NCBI RefSeq assembly: GCF_022539665.2
Contig: NC_081331.1
Location: 9,951,534-10,015,533 of the forward strand
DNA from: Daphnia carinata
Lineage: Eukaryota; Arthropoda; Branchiopoda; Diplostraca; Daphniidae
Reading direction: 5' to 3'
DNA: 64,000 nt
Made by a program: the position numbers and the translations under genes. Shown here piece after piece: positions 1 through 10,607 of this stretch. The number at the start of each line of letters is the position of its first letter. Position 1 is the first letter of the stretch. Below the pieces are notes generated by a model. It saw only the letters and a program-made list of their open reading frames with translations, was not told where the DNA came from and did not search any database.

Positions 1-2070
1 GTGTTTTACTTGACATTTGTGTATAAGATATATAGTCGAATGCTGCGTCGCGATCGATTCCAGTCCAAAACAAAATTCGTGTATGTCCTTCTGTGTCATA
101 TAGTACCCCCTAGGGCCTGATGCGGTAGGTGAGATGGCGAGTGATATGTATTTGGGTCTCTCTGAATATAACTCCCCCGTGTCTCTTGAATCAAGGATGT
201 CGAGTTTCCCCTAATTTATCCTGCTGACAAGTTGCATCATTGGGTGTGTATAGCCTTACAGAAACTAGGGCGTTGCCGGGCAGCTGGGAACGAACGACCC
301 GAGCAAAAAACGGGGAAATAGTTCCGGCAATAAGAGGAAGGGGTTAATGAGAATCAGCCCACCTCCCTAGTGTATGCACGATTATAACGTATACTATATA
401 CCGGCCGACTCATTACCCGCTACGCCCACGCTGTTCTTATTACGAGGGGGCCAACAAATTGTACTTTATCGATTTCGTTGGTAAAGGCAGTATAGAATCA
501 TCTCACTCACGATTTTGATAGCTTCCATTTTTACGTGATCATAGATTTTATTTTCTTGGACAAAGATGGAGAGTAGAGTCACAAACAAAAATCTTGATTT
601 TTTTTTATCGCCAAAATTGAGCTCCACTTCAATCTACAGGTCTAATAAATCGAAGTGTTATGTTTACACGAAAGCGACAATGTCAACAAGGTCTGAAAAA
701 CTAGTAGCTGTTAGACAGCCCAAGTTTGTTTATTTTTTCAAAAGAATACGTTACACGACAGATCGATTGATATTTTCATTCTTTTTTTTCGAACAATGGG
801 CCAGCCTTCCGTCAGAAAAAAAAGAACTGACAGAAAGACGTTATTGGAAAAAAAACACGAACGGAAACTATATCGAACCATCGAGTTATCGATTTCTCCG
901 TGCCTCCCTCTTCGGTCCTGTGCATTGCCATAAACGACAATTCTCGAGGAAATGGAATTCCTGCCTTATCAAGATTTTATAAAGACGCCTGCCGCCGGTA
1001 GTACCATCATATTGATGATGTCGACTAAAGTTTGATTTATGTCTGGATAAAGTACACTCGTTCCTTCTAATTGAAGTAAACTATTAATTTTAATTTTTTG
1101 TTTTTGAAGTAAAAACAAAAAAAGGGACGTGAAAGTCTTTGTTTTCCCATTCAGCTGTGATGCTTAGTCAATATGGATATTTGTTTATTTCCTAAAGTCA
1201 TTATTAGAACTGGCACATTTCCGGGTAACGTGATCTCTCCCCTATTGTAAATGAACGGGATTCTGAAAAAAAAAAGGACGTGGATCTCGTTAAAATGCAA
1301 ATCACGTTTCATTCAACATTGGGCAGCCCTACCTGATGCGAAAACTAGCTTTTCATAGCCTGATTCAACATACACACACAAAAATGATGTACTTTTCCCA
1401 ACAGGATATGGCGAAAACCGATCTAAAAAAGCAGGAATTAAGCTGAGATCCGCTAGTGTTTGCGGTGACATTCAAACTTCGAACTCAACCCAAAATCCTA
1501 CCCTAGTAAATTTCTTCCATAATAAATGGTTTGTTACAAAACTACGTAACTTTGCAGAAAAAAGGGACGCGATTGTATTAACGTTTGAATTATTACTTGT
1601 TTCCTAGAAGTTGTAGGTCTTAATCGATAGTATGGGTATTGAACGTTACATCTCTTTATTATATAGTCGCCCATTGCGAGGTGTTTTATCCTTCTAGAAC
1701 AAGTAGGGTTCTCAACTCTGTCAAGGATACAAGAAGGACAACAAAACGATCTGCAACCGGATTCAGGAAGCACCGTACGCTATTAGAAATCGTCAAAGAA
1801 ATGATCGTTCACACATAAAATGGGTTAGTGGAGCAGAACTAGTTTTCTTCTTGAAGTAGACCTAATTTTAATTCGAAAAGTTTTGAAAACAAGAACAGAT
1901 AACTCGATATAGAAAGAGAATTTTTCAAACGGCTTAATAAAAGAAAAACAACTGCCGGAACTGAAAGCGATATGTTATGGAAATGGGTGTGGCCTAGCCA
2001 AATCATACGTGTCTTGTTTTGTTCTTTCCTTATTTTCACTTCTTATGAGTTGGATGTTGAAGTCCTGTCA
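1..2070. other. No recognisable gene (left flank)
   Basis: AT-rich sequence with no exon I can support. An open frame at 566-982 (+) has phenylalanine- and lysine-rich composition from T and A runs and no recognisable domain, so it is not called. The first few hundred bases could be the 3' untranslated part of a gene outside the window, but nothing visible proves it. Confidence 0.5.
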
Positions 2071-2077
2071 GTTGTAG

Positions 2078-2115
2078 TATAAAATATGCGGCCCATTACG
2101 TTTAATTCGTCAGTC
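2078..2115 (+). promoter_or_regulatory. TATA box and initiator of the Gln-rich secreted protein gene
   Basis: TATAAAATA at 2078-2086 is followed about 32 nt later by TCAGTC at 2110-2115, which matches the arthropod initiator consensus (TCAGT). The spacing is right for a TATA/Inr core promoter. It lies about 85 nt upstream of the start codon at 2197, giving a short 5' untranslated leader. Confidence 0.65.
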
Positions 2116-2196
2116 GAAGTTGTAAGATCGAACGCAGCGTTTCATTCCAACTTTATCGTTAAAGTTGTTCACATCTTCTTCAATTTAACATTCACC

Positions 2197-3453
2197 ATGA
2201 TAGCCTCTCCCTTCGTTTTGCCAGGTATTTAAAGCCAACGGCTTGAACGAGTGACATTGCTCTCTCTTCCATCAGCCCTTTTCTAATCATAACGGATGTA
2301 TTACATTTACAGTGATTGTCATGTTGGTTTCGATTGGATCTATCGAAGCTGTTCCATCAACACGTCGGTCAAGCATTGAGAACACTACGAGCGAATCTCC
2401 ACCCGAGAAGGTGTCCAACATCAAAAGCCGGCAATTCAACGTGAACGTGCCGACAGGAGCCACCGGTTTGAACGCTGGAAACTCGGCCAGCCTTCAACAA
2501 AGTCCACTTCAACAATTAGCCCTTTTGCAGCAAGTGACCACTTCGAGCACCAACCCCATGTCCATAGCATCGGAGCTGGAAGCTCAGAAACAGGAAGCCT
2601 TTCAGTTGCAAAATCAAAAACAACAGCAAGGCCTAATGGCTTCAGTGCAAATTCAACAGGACCAAGTGGCAACAGCCCAGGCAGCCATAACAAGTATGTT
2701 GTCATTTTAACCCAGTTATCCAAAAGTCATTCACTTATACCCTACAGTTCATTGACCGTTTAAACCTGAACGTTTCTTGTTTCCTCGTCTTCGGCGATTT
2801 GATATTCAGATCAGAGTCAAATGGTGAACGGTCAGTTTCAGCCTGGGGCCAACGTGCAAGCGGCGCTCAATCCACAGTTGCAGCAACTTCAGCAGACATT
2901 GGAGGCCCAGAAGCAACAGCTTCTGGTCCAGCAGCAATTGCTCCAGCAGCAGGTGAAACCCGAAGCCCAACAAATGAACAAACAACAAATTTTGATTGCC
3001 CAACTTTTGAACGAGCCTCCAGCGAAAAGGCCTCAACTGTTGGAGCAGATTAAGCAGACCATAACGAAACAAGAAGCCGCGATGATGGTCAATCCATTTG
3101 CTAATCAGATCGGACAGACGAGTTTGACACCCACTAGTTTTGCTCAATCAAATCTATCGTTGCCAAGCAGAAGTCAACAAGAGATGCAACGATACCAGGC
3201 CTTGCTTCAACTCCTCAGCTTGGCCAGCCTGTCCTCAAATAATCCCAATCGGCTGGGCCATTACGCTGAGTCAAACAGACCGACCATGCCATCCATTGGT
3301 TCTGGAGTTCCTTTTTCATTTGGTAGCAACGCAATCAATGCTCAGCTGCTTCAACAGCAGCAAATGCAGCAGCAAATGCTTTTGATTCAACGACAGCAAC
3401 AAATGATGATGTTCCAGCAGCAAATGGCCATGATGAATCCTTTTATGTTTTAA
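2197..3453 (+). CDS. Glutamine-rich secreted protein (350 aa, 3 exons)
   Basis: Exons 2197-2224, 2313-2693 and 2810-3453 join in frame to 350 codons plus stop. Exon 1 is only 28 nt (ATG to CCAG, donor GTATTT). Joined to exon 2 it gives a clear signal peptide beginning MIASPFVLPV, with a hydrophobic core and a likely cleavage site near IEAVPS. Starting inside exon 2 would lose this leader. The mature chain has no cysteine-rich or catalytic domain that I recognise. It is dominated by Gln, Leu, Ala and Met, with QQ-rich stretches around residues 75-200 and a Met/Gln-rich C-terminus ending NPFMF. The promoter with TATA and initiator lies at 2078-2115, and AATTAAA at 3528-3534 may serve polyadenylation. 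Function is unknown; an extracellular matrix, eggshell or glue-like structural protein is possible but only inferred. Exon structure is well supported by frame; identity is not. Confidence 0.8.
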
Positions 3454-3599
3454 AATGTTTCGTTTTTTTTTTAATGTTATATCTTCTTTATTATTTATTC
3501 TCGCACCGTTTTTTTTTATTTCGCTTAAATTAAACAGCCTCACTTTGTTACGTTTGACGTGTCGAGACGTCCATTAAATTTTGTTGGCCCCCTCCACTC

Positions 3600-6500
3600 G
3601 TTAAATGCCTCCCTGTTTCTGGCAAGGAAGGAAATTGACAGAATACATTGCTTAGACTTTGTTATATTAAAACATTATAAACTCCGATCGTGACGGCAGA
3701 TTTCTTTTTCACGTGCCCCCAACGTGAGTAACCGTGCAAACTTTTCCGCGTTCCAGCAACTCAAAAGAAGGCGGACTTGACGGAAAGCCATATAGAACGA
3801 CGGCATTAATAAACGGCCTTCCTGCCTTTTTATGAACTGCGGAATCCTACGCACACTCGACCCACTACCATACACTTCCGTTCCGCCAAAGTTTCGCTAA
3901 CGAACGACAATCGACACGTGAGCAAAACGACCTTGCGAGCGACAGACATCCATCCATCGACGTCCACGACAAAATCCCATCGATCGATCAATCATTAAAA
4001 ACCGTTTGTTTCCCGAGCGTCAATGCGAATCGGCATGTATAAACGCCATCAACGTATCGCCTAAGATCAGAGGCGTCTACTTCTTCTACTACTTCTACAG
4101 TACCAAAGTCTTTTATGTTTAGCAGCGGAAGCATAACAGCAACCATCACATCGCTTTACGGACTGCGATCAATGGCTTTTCTCGAGCTAGTGAACTACCG
4201 TTACACCGAATGCTGTAAAACTGCGCAAACAAAGTACGCGTGAATTACTCGTCACGATCAACAATCTCAACACACTGCCATTTGAAACATGGGCCAACCC
4301 GACGCGGATTGAATTCAAAAGGCACGTAAGTGCCAACGGATTCTATTTTTTTTTTTTTTCAAAAACAGAATATAGACGTGCCAGTGGAATTAAAATGATG
4401 TTGATCGAAATAGTCAGGCTGGAACACGAGCACAACCACACGAAATGTTACGTCGTAATCAAGCTTGTCATTGTGTTCCTCTTGGTCTGCCCTAAGCTCG
4501 TCCCCGTTCGTGGAAAGTTGACATAGGTGGCAAACTTTTAGGTAGACTTTTGATAGTTATAGGGTGACGTATGCAGTATACATAAGCGTTGACAACAGCT
4601 GTTTCCATCTACTCAACTTGACGTCTACCGAAACTGACGCCTACAATGACGATAATAATCAAACACAAACGGGAACGCGTGAGCCATGCACGCACGGCAT
4701 AGTGGCGATCGATATGACGTCCACGGGAACAACGCTATCAGCAACGGCCAGTCAAAAGTGAAATGAATAAAAGGAAAAGGGGAAGGTTTTTATGCGCTTG
4801 GTTTCACGCTTTGAAAGTGTCGCATGAAATTGCGACAGTAGGGGATTGTTTGATGATTTTTGAGTACTACCGTCTCGCACTAATTAGAACGTGCCGGAAA
4901 GGATTGTGCAGGAGAAAAAACGATTAGTTAGCTCAGCTGTATCGTAAGCGTTCTTTCAAAACCATATTCAGATAAAGGAAGAAAGCCAAAATGCCAAACC
5001 GAATTGACAGAAAGAATGGGCTATTCGAAGAATTAGAGAGGAAAGTTAGCCGCTAGGTGAGCTTGGTATTGCCTCTTACATCGTCTTGCACTTAGAATGT
5101 GATGGAGAATGCAGAAGGGGGGAAAAAAGGGCGAAGTTTTGTCATTTGAAAAAAAAAAATATGTTGTTTCAAGTGAAAATCTATTTCACTGGTATGCCTT
5201 GAGTTGTGGCATGTGGCATTTTTGATTTAAGGGACGAGTTGAACGACTTCGGTGAATTCGCTGAACTTCAAGTTTCTCATAGTTTACCAGGAAAATCATT
5301 CATACGTCCTTGCTAACCTCTTCTGGTGGCAAACGCTGAAAGATATGCACGTAGTTTTTATTGCGTGAAGGATCAGTTCACGTTGGTAATCAGTAAACTG
5401 CTTTTAGAAAAATCTGCAATTAATTTTGCAGCCCTCGAATAGAAAAAGGGCGTTCCCAACTGCTTGTCTTTGGTGGTAGATTCTGGCATGCAGGTGGAAA
5501 CAAGACACGATGGGGAACAACGACACAGAAAATGTGAACGTTTGAAGGTAAACTAACTTAGTTTCTTCATCACTAGGATACCGAAGTGAAATCCGTCGAA
5601 CAGAACCAAGTTAATAGACTTGCAGGTTATGAAACCGTATACGGTATCTTTGGCATGGGGAAAAGGTTTACGTGTTTGCGTAAGCAACCAACTTGAAGTT
5701 TCGCGCACACAACGGCTTGTATTCGCAGAATCTAAGTTACGAATAGAGTGGGAGTGAAACTGGATTAGGTTTTAATTAAAACCTAACTTTTGCGAAGAGG
5801 AGAAACGTCAAACTTCTCTAACAAAACATTTTTCCAGAATTCTAATATTTATGTTCTAGGAAAAATTTATTTGTGAGCTACTTTGAATTACCTTTACGAT
5901 ACTAAATCACGAGGCATTCGTTTAAGTTAAGTTTCGAATGCTGACAGGGTTTGCAATGCAGATGCTTATTACACCTTCTAACCAATGCTTTATAGATGAT
6001 TTACAATTTTAACAACTACGAACAACGACTTGCCATGGTTTACCGATACCCTAGCAACTTACTATCTTGCATTCACGATCTACAGGTTATTGGGTACAAG
6101 AGTGACGTTCCGATTTTATCAGAGAGTGCAACTTGTGGGTCTGAACATTATTTCCCGTTCACTGCCACCGTCCCTAGCTAACGTGTATTACAAACACGGA
6201 TCTAATCGACTGGTTCTTGTATCGTGACACTGTGCTGACGTACAGTGCTGCAATGACCATATGTTGTCAAATACTTTGGGCATTGCCGTCAGTTCCGGTT
6301 AAAAATAACTTTGAAACGACTAAGAACAAAACAGACAATGTTGAAATAACCTTAGGGTAACAAGAGCGATAAGCGATGTTTAGATGGAATAGATTATGTG
6401 CACTATTTTGTGTGATATATACCCAACTCATGACGAAAGAGAAAAGCGCAGCTGCTTTGGCAGCTGTACGACTTTGAATTTTTTTTTTTTTTTTTAGAAA

Positions 6501-6600
6501 AGGGCATAGGTAACTCCGACATGATTTGAATAAAAGACGAGAGTAACTCATGGTAACCAGCATTGCCCTTTCAAAATTTGTCGTCTCTCTTTTCAGAGAA
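3600..6600. other. Intergenic, with repeat copy 1 at its right side
   Basis: No gene recognised. The right part (about 5549-6300) is homologous to 7816-8290 and forms the upstream half of a duplicated block around the CPAP1 gene. The rest is AT-rich with short T and A runs. Confidence 0.5.
5549..5830 (+). repeat. Direct repeat copy 1, upstream of the CPAP1 gene
   Basis: This stretch aligns with 7816-8095, starting at the shared CTAACTTAGTTTCTT and running through shared blocks such as AGAACCAAGTTAATAG and ACGGCTTGTATTC. Divergence is moderate, with small indels. Looser similarity continues to about 6300 (GTGCTGAC and CCATATGT blocks). It is the upstream part of a tandem duplication whose second copy has lost its gene body. 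Confidence 0.8.
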
Positions 6601-6627
6601 CAAGAGCTGATTGCAGTCCACACCATC

Positions 6628-7612
6628 ATGAAAGTTCTGGTGAGCTTCGTTATTTTTTAGGAATTCTCGTATTAATAAAATCATTAAACATTTTTCTTTT
6701 TTTTTTTCATTTGCGTACTAATTAGATCGCACTAATCTGTTTGTTGGCGCTGACTAACGGTCAACCTCTTAGATTATCGGGTAATTAATATCCCTTTACT
6801 TTACTGGATCCCGATTTGATTCTTCTTCAATGTTTTGTTTTTACATCGTGGGCGATGATCCCTGGAGTTACATTAGTAAATTTTCGAAAAATTAACATTA
6901 GATATTACGAAACGTCACATCGATTACGGCACGCATTTGAATTATTTCATTACTAGACCAATGGAACAATTTGGAAAGAGGGTCCATATTCTCAGCATAA
7001 TTTTTTCTTTTACAAACTCCATTTCAAGTGGAGCGCGTCTTCCATGAACCGAACGAAGAAATGGTTTTGATTATCGACAGTAGTGAGATTGGTACCTATG
7101 GCGATCTGGAATTCGATTACCCAAACTATAAGACAATACCTCAAACGGAGTTCACCTGTGAAGGAAAAATTGACGGTATGATTTTATATCATTAGTACTA
7201 GTTAACGTTTTGTCATTTCTAATAGATAGTACTAAGTTATTGCCTTGGACCAACATGTTGATCTTTTCTTTTCCCGCTTTGGGTATTTGAATGCCTGAAC
7301 CGCAAAGGATATTACGTTGATGAAGAAGCCCGTTGCCAAGTATACCACACTTGTTCGGTTGAAGTTAATGGTAGTGTCATCATGAGCTCCTTCCTGTGCC
7401 CCATTGGTACCATTTTCAGCCTAAAAAGCTTTTCCTGCATGTGGTACTTGATAATTTGTACCGCTGGATCTTTTGCGGATCCAATTGGAATTATTATTAT
7501 AGCATAGTTGACTTTATTTTCTACATACAGGTGGCTTGGCGTTGAGTGTGGCTCCAGTGATCAGTTCTCCAACTTGAACACCAATATTCTCGTAGCACAA
7601 GAATCAGCCTGA
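6628..7612 (+). CDS. CPAP1-type cuticle protein with one chitin-binding domain (143 aa, 5 exons)
   Basis: Exons 6628-6639, 6726-6780, 7029-7175, 7308-7443 and 7531-7612 close in frame to 143 aa. Exon 1 encodes only MKVL; with exon 2 it makes a signal peptide (MKVLIALICLLALTNG). After a short acidic spacer comes one peritrophin-A/CBM14 domain with the full six-cysteine pattern, Cys66, 81, 87, 102, 115 and 123, and the family signature GYYVDEEARCQVYHTC. The tail is short, ending VAQESA. Secreted, presumably binding chitin in cuticle or an apical matrix (family knowledge of CPAP1 proteins). Unlike its two minus-strand relatives it has no Thr/Pro-rich linker and no FWDFRES segment. Introns fall at G|YY (phase 1) and W|W (phase 2), exactly as in the relatives. 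AATAAA at 7703-7708 is a likely polyadenylation signal. Confidence 0.88.
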
Positions 7613-7702
7613 AAGATCATTTGGCACATCATCTTTCTTACGCGCTGTAAATTCTCGATTTTTGGAACACTGTTGATTGCGAATCAACCTCGGTATCGAG
7701 TT

Positions 7703-7708
7703 AATAAA
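7703..7708 (+). terminator. Polyadenylation signal of the CPAP1 gene
   Basis: AATAAA lies 91 nt after the stop codon at 7612. The same 3' flank, including AATAAA at about 8348, is preserved in the broken duplicate. Confidence 0.6.
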
Positions 7709-7815
7709 ACATTACATCATTCCTGATTTAGCTGTTTTGGAAATGCCACATGTGTGAAGCGACCCTAAATTTCACTAAATGGGTTTTGTATGATTCGGTG
7801 GACAAGGACATCAAG

Positions 7816-8440
7816 AAAACTAACTTAGTTTCTTAATCCCAAGGATATACGGAAGTGAACTCCGCCAAGCAGAACCAAGTTAATAGCCTTGCAGGTCACG
7901 AAATTGTAAACGTTATCTTTGATGTGGGGAAAGGTTTACTGTTTGAGAAAGCAACCAACTGGACGTTTCGCACATAACGGCTTGTATTCTCAGAATCTAA
8001 CTTGCGAGTCGAGTGGAAGTGAAACTATTAATCAGATTTTAATTAAAAATGTAACTTTTGTGAAGAGAAGGGATGTCAAACTTCTATAAAGTTATTGTTA
8101 TTTCACATTTTTTTTAAGTTAATTATGCTGGCATGGTATGCGATAGCCTATACAGATGCTTTCGCTTCTTAAGCATGCCTTATAGATAGCGAAGTAAAAT
8201 TTTCATCGAATTCCCATGCTGACGTGCATTGCTGCAGTTGCCATATGTGGGCACTGCGGTACCCATTGCCTTCCATTCCTACTTGTTCCTATGCTAACAT
8301 GAAAGTGTGCCTCCTTTGCGAGACTTAACAACCAACAGTGTCTTATTAATAAAACATCATTCGCTATTTAGCTTTTTCGGAAATAGCAGATGTGTGAAGA
8401 GACTTCAAATAAATGAAAAAAAATGGGTTTAGTATGTTTT
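7816..8440 (+). pseudogene. Relic of a tandem CPAP1 duplicate with the gene body deleted
   Basis: 7816-8095 matches the upstream flank at 5549-5830, and about 8220-8290 matches about 6230-6300. A start-codon-like ATGAAAGTG follows at about 8300, resembling ATGAAAGTT at 6628, but the frame stops after nine codons. The sequence then jumps into the 3' flank: AATAAAACATCATTC through GCAGATGTGTGAAG (8346-8400) matches AATAAAACATTACATC through CCACATGTGTGAAG (7703-7760). All chitin-binding exons are missing. This is best read as an internal deletion of a second gene copy. An incomplete duplication that never included the body is the alternative. Confidence 0.75.
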
Positions 8441-8449
8441 CGCCAACGA

Positions 8450-10250
8450 TTATTCATTGAATCGCATGGCGTCTCGTCTACCAACGAGACTGTTCTCGAG
8501 TTTCATTTACATAAACGTGACTAATGAACAGCCGACTTTTGTGCGTTTGACATTTGGCACGTTGTAATATAAGCATACGTGTTATTTTCCTTATGCTGCG
8601 ATTCGCCAGAAAGCACAGCGTGATATCCCCCGTTTTTCGTGAGAAATCCCTCTCTAATCCCCCTTTGTTGGTGGTAAGAAGACTTTTCTACAAACAAGCA
8701 CGTTAGGTATGGATTGTACAAGAGAAGATTAGCTGAATTTTCAATAGGTACACGAAAAAAAAATTCAAACTTTAATTCCTTATTTTTCTTTTAGGGGGCT
8801 CTTCAAAGCGCAAGATCCTTGGTCTACATCGATGAATTGTAAGTAGTTGAAAGGAGAAAGGTACGGTCATTTCACAGAGCCTCCAGGCGAATGAAGACAC
8901 AGACACAGCAAGTCAAACGGCAGAAGGAAAAAAAAAATAGAAAAGAAAGGAGAGGATGAAACAAATTAGAAAACAGAATCATAAATTCATCTTACCCCCC
9001 CAGGACGATTGTGTATACAGGTGAATGTAAAATCTCATTTCAAACACAAAGCGAACCTAGTCATCTTCTTGGCATTTTCTTTTGGTTTTATCTCCAAGAA
9101 GAAAATGGCAATTGTTTTGTAATTTTTTTTTTGAAAGGTCCAATGGAAACAAAACCTTCTTTACGTTGAGCGTGAACGTTTCCTGCGGGTCCAAATATCG
9201 TATATACAGAACCTCGTTATCGTGTCGGTGTCACCTGTATTTTAATACCTGACAGATGGTGGGAAAGTTTGAAGCAAAAAATCAGCCAAGAAAGTTTGGC
9301 AAGACCTTGAGTTCTTTGGCTGTCCATGTAGTGAAAAGAGTTCATTATGTTTCTTGCTGATGGGTATCCCATTTTCACCTGTGACTGTAAACGCGACTGC
9401 CATAATTGCTGATTTGTTTTTACGACAATTTCCAAACAAAACTCAAACTACCAGATTTTTCCAGCCATGAAAATGTGCCACGAACATGGCGAAGAAAAAC
9501 ATTTTCCCCAGTTTTTTTTTTTGCTTTGTTTTGTTTTGAAACAGAAAGTTACATGAGGTAGACGGCTTGTGATCCGTGTAAAAATGACGAAGGCGTTTGT
9601 GAACGCATCGCTTTCGGGGTGTGTGTATTTTATGGAAATTATTTTTAGAAAGGTTAGACCTTGAATGCAAAACTACTACCTAAAAGTAGAGATGTAGCAA
9701 ATGCGAGTAATCGGATGATTCATGGGTGTACCATCTTTAACAATGACGATGAGCAGAAAAAAAGGGTGGGAAAAGACCTTGTGCTTTTTCAACGTCTTTC
9801 ACATGCCGTTCTGCGTGCAAATACCGACACTCTTGAATCGTCGCCTTCTTCATAATGTAGCCAACTGCTCATCAAACATGCTCATTTGCATCGTACTGGC
9901 TCTATTCCCCTGTAGTTCTTTTGCTGCCTTTTATTTTTTTTTTGTACAATTTTAGACATGCTCACGGTGAAAGGAAATGATGCGTTCTCTTTTCACTGTA
10001 TGGCAATGAAGCGTTACAACTCCCGCAAGGCTTGTCATCTCATAGGCATACGCAGTTAGGTAGATGAAACAAACGACGGTTAAACTTGTCATTTCGAAAT
10101 TAAGTTTGCATGTTTGTTTTTTTAATAATAATAAAATCAGTCCTTGTATTAAATGCATGATTCAATCACCTTTTAATAGCCAGTTTGTCGGCTAAATATT
10201 AAAAAAAAAAATATATATTGTTAGGATAGAAAAGGGGATACAATAAACCT
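8450..10250. other. Intergenic; one isolated exon-like segment
   Basis: No gene recognised. At 8795-8838 a 44-nt segment lies between a strong acceptor (TTATTTTTCTTTTAG) and a strong donor (GTAAGT) and is open in one frame, but no partner exons were found. The remainder is AT-rich, with short homopolymers. Confidence 0.4.
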
Positions 10251-10607
10251 TTAGATTGATTTATTTTCAGATTGACGTATATATGTAATAGCGCCAGTGG
10301 GAAATCCGATCGGAACGAGTTGATGGAACATCTACAACATAATTGCAATTTGTAGTTGCACACCGACAAAGTCAAAAATTTTGAAAAACGTCTTCAAATC
10401 AAAACAAAAACAAAACAAATTGTTCTAAAACGTCAATTGCGAGATTTTACAGCATAGCGGATGAGGACCAAATGGATTGTCGGGTATACAAACGGAACAT
10501 AGTAGGCCACAAAAAAAACGGCAGGATTTCTAATTTACAAAAAAACAACTTGTGTTGTTTTCTTTTGTTTTTTTTTCCCAGGTCTTCTTCGCTCGTTTTC
10601 ATTTCGT

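Noticed and set aside
566-982. 138-codon plus-strand open frame near the left edge
   Set aside because: Built on A and T runs, with no domain, no signal peptide, no promoter-like sequence and no splice support.
7444-7505. Read-through of the CBM14 exon into WYLIICTAG
   Set aside because: This is intron sequence; the donor GTACTT at 7444 restores the sixth cysteine and the conserved WW pair when spliced to 7531.
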